This document shows, in pieces, positions 23,094 through 28,054 of a DNA stretch of 28,054 nucleotides (position 1 is the first letter of the stretch; the number at the start of each line of letters is the position of its first letter). The stretch lies in IMG/VR virus record IMGVR_UViG_3300032331_001499, positions 1-28,054 of that record. One strand, given 5' to 3'. Below the pieces are notes generated by a model. That model made no database searches. It saw nothing but the letters and a program-made list of their open reading frames with translations, and had not been told where the DNA came from. The position numbers and the translations under genes were made by a program. The DNA is from a virus.

Positions 23094-23735
23094 ATGACTA
23101 AAATATATCTTGTTGAAAATTGTTATGGTGATCCTAATAAAGTTTATATAGGTAAAACTAGAAATTCAAGAATAGGTCCACATAAACGAACATATGGTAA
23201 AAATATAACTTATACAATTATAGATGAAATATATAGTTTAGACCATAAATTATGGAAACCACTAGAATCATATTGGATAGAACAATTTAGACAGTGGGGA
23301 TTTGAGTTAATGAATATTAATAAAAAAGGAGGACAAGGCCCAGGAATATATTCAGAAGAATCTAAAATAAAAATGAGGAAACCCCGCAAAAAAGGAACCG
23401 GAGAGAAAATAAGTAAAAGATTAAAAGAAAATAATCATTCACAATACTACACAGATGATGTTAGAAAGAAAATAAGTAAAGGTAATAAGGGTATACCTAA
23501 ACCATTCACTGAAGATCATATACGAAACATCGGTTTAATTAAACGTAAGAATGCCAAACGGGTACTCATGTATGATTTAGAAGATAATTTAATTAAAGAA
23601 TGGGAATGTAAGAGTCAAGCAGCTGAATGGATAAAAGAAACAAAGAAAAGACAAGGAAATTTGACCTCCCAGATAAAAGATGCTATATTAGGTAGGCAAA
23701 AAACAGCTTTTGGATATAAATGGAAATATAAATAA
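23094..23735 (+). CDS. GIY-YIG homing endonuclease, upstream of FAD gene
   Basis: The product has 213 residues. The GIY-YIG domain spans about 1-85, with KIYLVE at 3-8, VYIGKTR at 17-23, Arg26, Glu58 in LESYWIEQF and an Asn near 74 followed by KKGGQGPG. The central part is basic with NUMOD3-like segments (DVRKKISKGNKGIPKPFTED). A C-terminal NUMOD1-like helix-turn-helix (YDLEDNLIKEWECKSQAAEW) ends in GRQKTAFGYKWKYK, nearly the same ending as the endonuclease at 25090. The catalytic set looks intact. It stands directly upstream of the FAD dehydrogenase, whose ATG follows two bases after this stop. Confidence 0.87.
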   Translation: MTKIYLVENCYGDPNKVYIGKTRNSRIGPHKRTYGKNITYTIIDEIYSLDHKLWKPLESYWIEQFRQWGFELMNINKKGGQGPGIYSEESKIKMRKPRKKGTGEKISKRLKENNHSQYYTDDVRKKISKGNKGIPKPFTEDHIRNIGLIKRKNAKRVLMYDLEDNLIKEWECKSQAAEWIKETKKRQGNLTSQIKDAILGRQKTAFGYKWKYK

Positions 23736-23737
23736 TT

Positions 23738-25051
23738 ATGGAATATAATAAAAAAATTGTAATTGTAGGAAGTGGAGTCGCAGGTATTAATGCTGCTACT
23801 AAGTTAGTAGATAACGGCTACCCAGGTGAATTGATTACTATAATTGATAAAGGACGAGGTCCATATGAACGTCAACCTGAAGAAGTAATGTGTGGATTTG
23901 CCGGAGCAGGTGCATGGAGTGATGGTAAATTAACATACCATACTGCTATTGGAGGTGTACTATCAAAATACTGCGGTGAAGAGAAAGCAATGGAGTTAAT
24001 GGATCAAGTCATTAGTAACTTTAGACGTTTCCACCCTAAACCAGAAGAAATATTTTGCTCTGATCCACAAGCAGAACCTGATTTTATTAAACCATATTTT
24101 GGGTTACGTTTATTCCCAGTATGGCATATTGGTTCAAATTATCTACATGAAATTGCTAAAACATGGTATCAATATTTAGTTGATAAAGGTGTTAAATTTG
24201 AATGGGAAACTGAAGTAGATAAGATTGAATTTGCTAATAATAAACTTCACTATAACAGAATGTGGCATTTTGAACCACAGAGTGAATGGATTAATTATAA
24301 TGAACTAATATTTGCTGTAGGCAAATCAGGTATTGACTTTGGTAAAAAATTAGCAGATAGTTATCAATTACCTACAGAACCAAAATCAGTACAAATTGGA
24401 GTTCGTTTTGAAGCACCACAAAAATATTTCCAAAAACTAATTGATATTAGCTACGATTTTAAACTATACCAAAAGTTTGATAATATATCATTACGTTCAT
24501 TCTGCACAAACAACAACGCAGCTTATGTAGCAGTAGAAGAAACATATGGTGATATTACTTATAATGGTCATGCTAAGAAAGGTGAAGAATTTGAAAACCA
24601 AATGACTAATTTTGGTATTTTAATGGAAATCAAAGGTATTGATAATCCATTTGAATGGTCAAGGGATGTTGTTAATAAATTACAAATTGGTGGAACAGGT
24701 TTATACTACAGCCCATTAAGAAATCCATCTAAAACATCAGAACATGAGTTAATTAACACTACTCAAATCTTTGATTTAACTACAGTTAAAGAAGTAATGG
24801 GTGAATATTTTACATATGTTGAAAACTTTATCAATGATATGGATAAAATATTTGAATTTGGTGATGATTGGGGCGTATATATACCCGAGTGCAAATATTT
24901 AAGTCCCGAGCCTCTTGTAAATTATGAGGATTTAAGTCTTACTAAATATCAAAATGTATATTTTGCTGGAGATGCTCTATCAGCAAGGGGTATAACAGTA
25001 GCGGGTAGTCAAGGCATTTATATAGCTGAAAATATTTTAAAGAAAAATTAA
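23738..25051 (+). CDS. FAD-dependent dehydrogenase (COG2509-like)
   Basis: The product has 437 residues. The N-terminal Rossmann motif is IVIVGSGVAGINAA, with Gly11, Gly13 and Gly16 of GxGxxG and an acidic residue at the end of the second strand (IIDKG). A Cys/Gly-rich segment follows (CGFAGAGAWSDGKLT). The C-terminal FAD motif is VYFAGDALSARGITVAGSQG (Asp412). This order matches the uncharacterised COG2509 FAD dehydrogenases. The substrate is unknown. It would be cytosolic; no signal peptide is seen. An intact metabolic oxidoreductase is unusual in a phage and suggests acquisition from a host. It is flanked on both sides by GIY-YIG endonuclease genes with similar C-termini. Confidence 0.8.
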   Translation: MEYNKKIVIVGSGVAGINAATKLVDNGYPGELITIIDKGRGPYERQPEEVMCGFAGAGAWSDGKLTYHTAIGGVLSKYCGEEKAMELMDQVISNFRRFHPKPEEIFCSDPQAEPDFIKPYFGLRLFPVWHIGSNYLHEIAKTWYQYLVDKGVKFEWETEVDKIEFANNKLHYNRMWHFEPQSEWINYNELIFAVGKSGIDFGKKLADSYQLPTEPKSVQIGVRFEAPQKYFQKLIDISYDFKLYQKFDNISLRSFCTNNNAAYVAVEETYGDITYNGHAKKGEEFENQMTNFGILMEIKGIDNPFEWSRDVVNKLQIGGTGLYYSPLRNPSKTSEHELINTTQIFDLTTVKEVMGEYFTYVENFINDMDKIFEFGDDWGVYIPECKYLSPEPLVNYEDLSLTKYQNVYFAGDALSARGITVAGSQGIYIAENILKKN

Positions 25052-25062
25052 TTTTAATGTCT

Positions 25063-25098
25063 GGGGCGTATATTTATAATAAATAAATTATGCGCCCT
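25063..25098 (+). promoter_or_regulatory. Start-codon-sequestering hairpin
   Basis: GGGGCGTATA (25063-25072) pairs with TATGCGCCCT (25089-25098), ten pairs including two G-T wobbles, around a 16-base A/T loop. The start codon at 25090-25092 lies inside the 3' arm. Transcripts reading in from upstream would hide the start; transcripts beginning inside the loop would not. Confidence 0.6.
25071..25084 (+). promoter_or_regulatory. TATTTATAATAAAT start-proximal motif
   Basis: This near-consensus copy lies inside the hairpin at 25063-25098 and six bases before the ATG at 25090. Confidence 0.5.
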
Positions 25099-25734
25099 TA
25101 TATTTACTTAGTTAAAACCCAGCAAGATAAAATAGTTTATATTGGTCAACAAATTGGAACTAAATCTATAAATGAATATAAAGGTTCTGGTTTATTACTA
25201 AATCGAGCCTATAAAAAATATGGTGAATATTATTTTAAACGAGAAATAATTGAATATTGTGATATAAGTGAGTTAAATAATAAGGAAAAATTATATATAA
25301 AACAATATAATACTAAATTTCCTCATGGATATAATTTAACAGATGGTGGTGATGGTAATAAAGGTTTAAAATTTACTAAAGAGCAAAAGCAAAAAATTAG
25401 TCAAAGTAAAATAGGACAAAAATATCCAAAAGAACATGGTGAAAAAATAAGACAAGCTAAATTAGGTAAAAAACATAATCAAGAAACTATAAATAAAATA
25501 ATTCAAACTAAAGCATCTAAACATAATATTCAGTCTAATTTGGATTTAAAAAATCAATATAAAAGTAATTCACAAAAATCCATACTCCAATATGATTTAC
25601 AAGATAATTTACTTAATGAATACCAATCAGCTCAAGAAGCAGGTAGATGTTTAAATAAATCAGGTAACCAAATAGCAGATTGTGCTTCAGGCCGTCAAAA
25701 AACAGCATATGGTTATATCTGGAAATATGTATAA
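25090..25734 (+). CDS. GIY-YIG homing endonuclease (Seg-like), downstream of FAD gene
   Basis: The product has 214 residues. The GIY-YIG domain spans about 1-90: YIYLV at 4-8, VYIGQQ at 16-21, YKGSGLLLNRAYKKYG at 30-45, Glu66 in NNKEKLYIKQY and Asn82 in YNLTDGGDGN. The YKGSG variant is typical of the Seg/I-TevII-like branch. NUMOD3-like repeats follow (TKEQKQKISQSKIGQK and YPKEHGEKIRQAKLGKK). The C-terminal NUMOD1-like segment ends in GRQKTAYGYIWKYV, close to the end of the gene at 23094. The catalytic residues seem intact. Its start codon lies within a hairpin arm, suggesting tight translational control. Confidence 0.88.
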   Translation: MRPYIYLVKTQQDKIVYIGQQIGTKSINEYKGSGLLLNRAYKKYGEYYFKREIIEYCDISELNNKEKLYIKQYNTKFPHGYNLTDGGDGNKGLKFTKEQKQKISQSKIGQKYPKEHGEKIRQAKLGKKHNQETINKIIQTKASKHNIQSNLDLKNQYKSNSQKSILQYDLQDNLLNEYQSAQEAGRCLNKSGNQIADCASGRQKTAYGYIWKYV

Positions 25735-25746
25735 TAAAATATTATA

Positions 25747-26196
25747 ATGAAACTATCACAACTTAAACATATTATTAAAGAGGAAATACATAAAATATTG
25801 AATGAAACAACATATGTTGAACCCGATGGAGAATTATCAGGAGATTTTACTTTAAATCAACTTCCACTTAATCAAAAAGTAAAACAATATATTGATAAAA
25901 TAATAAAAGATGCTAAAAATGATGGAGAACTTGAAAATTTAAAATCATTTGGTTATTTTGATACAGAACTATCTATACATCTTCTTCAAAAATTTAATGG
26001 AGATATTATAGAAAATTTTTTAGATATATCCCCTGAAGATTTAGAATATTTAACATCTACATTAGATGACTTAGAAGACCCTGAAGATTTAGAAGATTTA
26101 GATGTAGATGATGAAATCAAAGATAAATTATATACATCAATTTCTGATAATGTAAAAAAATATATTCAATCTAGTATATATTATGATTTAAACTAA
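25747..26196 (+). CDS. Acidic leader-bearing protein, 149 aa
   Basis: The start MKLSQLKHIIKEEIHKILNE is among the clearest leader sequences in the window, with IKE and LNE. The rest is strongly acidic and helical, with a Leu/Asp/Glu-rich stretch near residues 95-120 (LDDLEDPEDLEDLDVDDEIK). No catalytic residue or membrane segment is recognised. The ATG is preceded by TATAATAAAAT sequence (a partial copy of the recurrent motif). Composition fits a prohead core or internal protein; the family is not recognised. Confidence 0.6.
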   Translation: MKLSQLKHIIKEEIHKILNETTYVEPDGELSGDFTLNQLPLNQKVKQYIDKIIKDAKNDGELENLKSFGYFDTELSIHLLQKFNGDIIENFLDISPEDLEYLTSTLDDLEDPEDLEDLDVDDEIKDKLYTSISDNVKKYIQSSIYYDLN

Positions 26197-26226
26197 TTTA
26201 AAACCCCTAATATATTTTAATACTTT

Positions 26227-26252
26227 AAGGCTTGGCTTTGCCGAACCCTTTT
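26227..26252 (+). terminator. Hairpin terminator overlapping a promoter
   Basis: AAGG-C-TTGGC (26227-26236) pairs with GCC-G-AA-C-CCTT (26240-26250) with one mismatch and one bulge, followed by TTTT at 26249-26252. It probably ends transcription of the leader-protein block. The 5' arm includes the TTGGCTT element. Confidence 0.5.
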
Positions 26253-26263
26253 GTTATATTTAG
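26232..26263 (+). promoter_or_regulatory. Bacteroidota-type promoter, copy 2
   Basis: TTG at 26232-26234 is followed by a 20-base spacer and TATATTTA at 26255-26262. It shares TTGGCTT-N15-TTATATTTA with the copies at 8082 and 27467, and lies 19 bases upstream of the ATG at 26282. Confidence 0.6.
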
Positions 26264-26281
26264 TCATAATTATAAATACTT

Positions 26282-27478
26282 ATGGCGAATTTACAAGAAG
26301 ACCTATCAAGAATAGGCAAGCAATTAATGTTTAGTGAACCATTCTACGGTATATTCATGTCAACTCTTAATAAAGTTGTAAGAAAAGATTTACCTACTGC
26401 TGGAGTTTCTAAAAATAACATTAATTATCAACTAGCTATCAATGAGGAATTTTGGGACTCATTAGATAATGACAAAAAGAAGATAGGTCTATTAAAACAT
26501 GAACTACTTCATATATGTTTTAACCACTTAGAAGATAGAGAGTGGTTTCCTAATCATGAATTACATAATATAGCTGCGGATTTAGAAATTAACCAATATC
26601 TAACACCAGAGTATTATCCAATGGATGGTATTATATTATTATCGTCGTTTCCCGAATTAAATCTACCTGAAAAAGCTGGTACTAAAGTGTATTATGGGTT
26701 ACTACAACAAGCCTTAGATAAAGGTACAAGTCCATCATTACAAGCATTAATGGATCAATTAGCTGGAAATGAGTATGGTGGTTTACATCCAACATGGAAA
26801 GAATTTGATGGTATAAGTGAAGCTGATGCTAAATTAGCTAAAGCACAAATTGAACATCAAATTAAAGACATTGTTAATTCACAAAATAATCAAGGTAGAG
26901 GATTTATACCTTCAGAATTACAAAGTTGGATTGATAATATGTTTGAAGAATCAGAACCTTCATATGATTGGAAGTCATATTTTAGACGATTTTGTGGTAC
27001 ATCATCAAAAACATACACTAAAAAAACAAGACGTAAACTAAATAAACGTTTCCAAGAAAACCCAGCATTAAAAATCAAAACTAAAAAGAAAATATTAGTA
27101 GGAGTCGACACATCAGGTTCAGTTGGTGAAAAAGATTTAATTGAGTTCTTTAATGAAATTAATCACATGCATAAAACTGGTGTATCAATTACTATAGCTG
27201 AAGGAGATGCTGATATCCATAATGTATATGAATATAAAGGTGATATGCCTGATAAAATAACAGGTAGAGGTGGTACTGATATGAATCCATTTATTACATA
27301 TTTTAACGAGCATAGGGAGTTTAATAGCCTAATCATATTAACTGATGGCTATATAGGCGAGAATACAGTTAAGACATTTAAACCAATGATGATGGTTATA
27401 TGTTCAAATGGTGATAGTGTAGAAACAGTAAAAGAAAATGGATGGGGCCACACAATTAAAATAAGTTTGGCTTCTTAA
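26282..27478 (+). CDS. DUF2201-type zincin/VWA protein
   Basis: The product has 398 residues. The N-terminal metallopeptidase-like domain has HELLH (His73, Glu74, His77), followed by NIAADLEINQ with Asp100 as a likely third ligand. A helical linker covers about 180-265. The C-terminal VWA-like domain has a MIDAS signature: DTSGS (Asp276, Ser278, Ser280), GRGGTD (Thr332, Asp333) and LTDG (Asp355). This two-domain order fits the DUF2201 family, normally encoded next to a MoxR-type AAA+ ATPase, as here. Such pairs are thought to remodel or activate protein partners. No signal peptide is seen. It has its own host-type promoter. Confidence 0.85.
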   Translation: MANLQEDLSRIGKQLMFSEPFYGIFMSTLNKVVRKDLPTAGVSKNNINYQLAINEEFWDSLDNDKKKIGLLKHELLHICFNHLEDREWFPNHELHNIAADLEINQYLTPEYYPMDGIILLSSFPELNLPEKAGTKVYYGLLQQALDKGTSPSLQALMDQLAGNEYGGLHPTWKEFDGISEADAKLAKAQIEHQIKDIVNSQNNQGRGFIPSELQSWIDNMFEESEPSYDWKSYFRRFCGTSSKTYTKKTRRKLNKRFQENPALKIKTKKKILVGVDTSGSVGEKDLIEFFNEINHMHKTGVSITIAEGDADIHNVYEYKGDMPDKITGRGGTDMNPFITYFNEHREFNSLIILTDGYIGENTVKTFKPMMMVICSNGDSVETVKENGWGHTIKISLAS

Positions 27479-27498
27479 GATATAAATGTTATATTTAA
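27467..27498 (+). promoter_or_regulatory. Bacteroidota-type promoter, copy 3
   Basis: TTG at 27467-27469, a 20-base spacer and TATATTTA at 27490-27497. The upstream part lies within the last codons of the VWA gene. There is no hairpin here, so the conservation of TTGGCTT is not explained by a terminator stem. The ATG at 27517 is 19 bases downstream. Confidence 0.6.
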
Positions 27499-27516
27499 TT
27501 AAAATAAATAAAGGTT

Positions 27517-28054
27517 ATGGCAAAACAAAAAACAAAACACACTGAAGTGTCTCTAAACATTAAAGAGGCAAAACAATTCTTAAAACACATTATAAATAAC
27601 AATCGTTATTTACAAGCACAAGGTAAACTACCTGTAGCAGTTGAGGTAGTTGGTGACTCTGGTATTGGTAAAACATCAACAATTTTACAATTAGCCAAAG
27701 AAACAGATCTAAACTTTGTTAAGTTAAACTTAGCTCAAATTGAGGAGCTAGGTGACTTAGTAGGTTTTCCAATTCGTCAATTTGAAGTATGTAAAACTGA
27801 TAATGACTGTTTATGGATTGATGAACATGCAGTAGAAGAGTATACTAAACAAGGTTACAAATTTACAGGTCTAAATCGTATGAGTTACTGTCCACCTGAA
27901 TGGATTAGTGGTAAAACTAATGGAGGTATCTTATTATTAGATGACTGGAATCGCGCTGACGTTAGGTTTATTCAAGCTGTTATGGAGTTAATTGATAGAC
28001 AACAGTATATTAGTTGGACATTACCTAAAGACTGGCATATTATATTAACAAGTA
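27517..28054 (+). CDS. MoxR-type AAA+ ATPase, 3'-truncated by window edge
   Basis: The frame is open from the ATG at 27517 to the right edge, giving 179 residues of an incomplete protein. Walker A is GDSGIGKT (Gly46 to Thr53, Lys52). Walker B is ILLLDDWNRAD, with Asp142 and Asp143 and the following Asn-Arg typical of MoxR-like ATPases. GKTNGGILLLDDWNRAD fits the MoxR pattern in which the preceding loop reads GxxxGG. It most likely works with the zincin/VWA protein encoded just upstream, using ATP hydrolysis to remodel a target. The ATG is preceded by AAATAAAGGTT, where AAGG could be a weak Shine-Dalgarno, and by a host-type promoter. Confidence 0.85.
   Translation, partial: MAKQKTKHTEVSLNIKEAKQFLKHIINNNRYLQAQGKLPVAVEVVGDSGIGKTSTILQLAKETDLNFVKLNLAQIEELGDLVGFPIRQFEVCKTDNDCLWIDEHAVEEYTKQGYKFTGLNRMSYCPPEWISGKTNGGILLLDDWNRADVRFIQAVMELIDRQQYISWTLPKDWHIILTS

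Noticed and set aside
26271-26278. T4 late promoter box TATAAATA before the zincin/VWA gene
   Set aside because: It stands only three bases before the ATG, is a single match in A/T-rich DNA, and the host-type promoter just upstream is better supported.
26850-27041. Small + strand frame inside the zincin/VWA gene
   Set aside because: It overlaps the well-supported DUF2201-type gene in another frame, and no domain or start signal supports it.

Overview
The window looks like part of a large, AT-rich, tailed-phage genome, probably a T4-type (contractile-tail, jumbo-like) virus infecting a Bacteroidota host. All convincing genes lie on the + strand, are tightly packed and often overlap by a few bases (ATGA or TAATG junctions). 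I see no tRNA, rRNA, CRISPR array or insertion sequence, and no gene-free stretch over 300 bases. The host inference rests on four signals: start codons preceded by A/T-rich sequence instead of Shine-Dalgarno sites; three TTG-N20-TATATTTA promoter-like elements resembling the Bacteroidota TTG/TAnnTTTG pattern; a small Hc1-type histone H1-like protein of the kind common in that phylum; and overall low GC. I could not run a similarity search, so host and phage taxonomy are inferences.

Layout. (1) 1-5173: virion structural genes, probably baseplate, tail or fibre parts, ending in two tandem genes with homologous C-terminal domains. (2) 5178-7344: DNA metabolism, with a GIY-YIG-like nuclease, a zinc-ribbon/Toprim primase and a PD-(D/E)XK nuclease. 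(3) 7380-22943: a long cassette of accessory proteins, many starting with a short amphipathic leader of the M-K-L-x-x-L-I-K-E-E type. Behind these leaders are unrelated modules: a P-loop kinase, a fused nucleotidyltransferase/zinc-ribbon/zincin, a HAD phosphatase, a ParB-like domain with a Cys-rich tail, a 1041-residue mosaic protein, and small acidic or basic proteins. The cassette also holds a Dps-like ferritin fold, the Hc1-like protein, and an overlapping spanin-like pair. (4) 22944-25734: a COG2509-type FAD dehydrogenase flanked by two GIY-YIG homing endonucleases; a third lies at 16989. (5) 25747-28054: another leader-bearing protein, then a zincin/VWA protein and a MoxR-type AAA+ ATPase that runs off the right edge.

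Most interesting is the recurrent N-terminal leader. In T4, internal head proteins carry a short capsid-targeting sequence that is cut by the gp21 prohead protease after (L/I)-x-E. The leaders here contain such L/I-x-E triplets and sit on unrelated, mostly enzymatic, proteins. The cassette may therefore encode a cargo set packaged in the capsid and delivered at infection. Two further signals stand out. The motif TATTTATAATAAAAT recurs just upstream of many starts and may be a late promoter or translation element. RNA hairpins also enclose the start codons of two homing-endonuclease genes, as known for the T4 endonuclease I-TevI.
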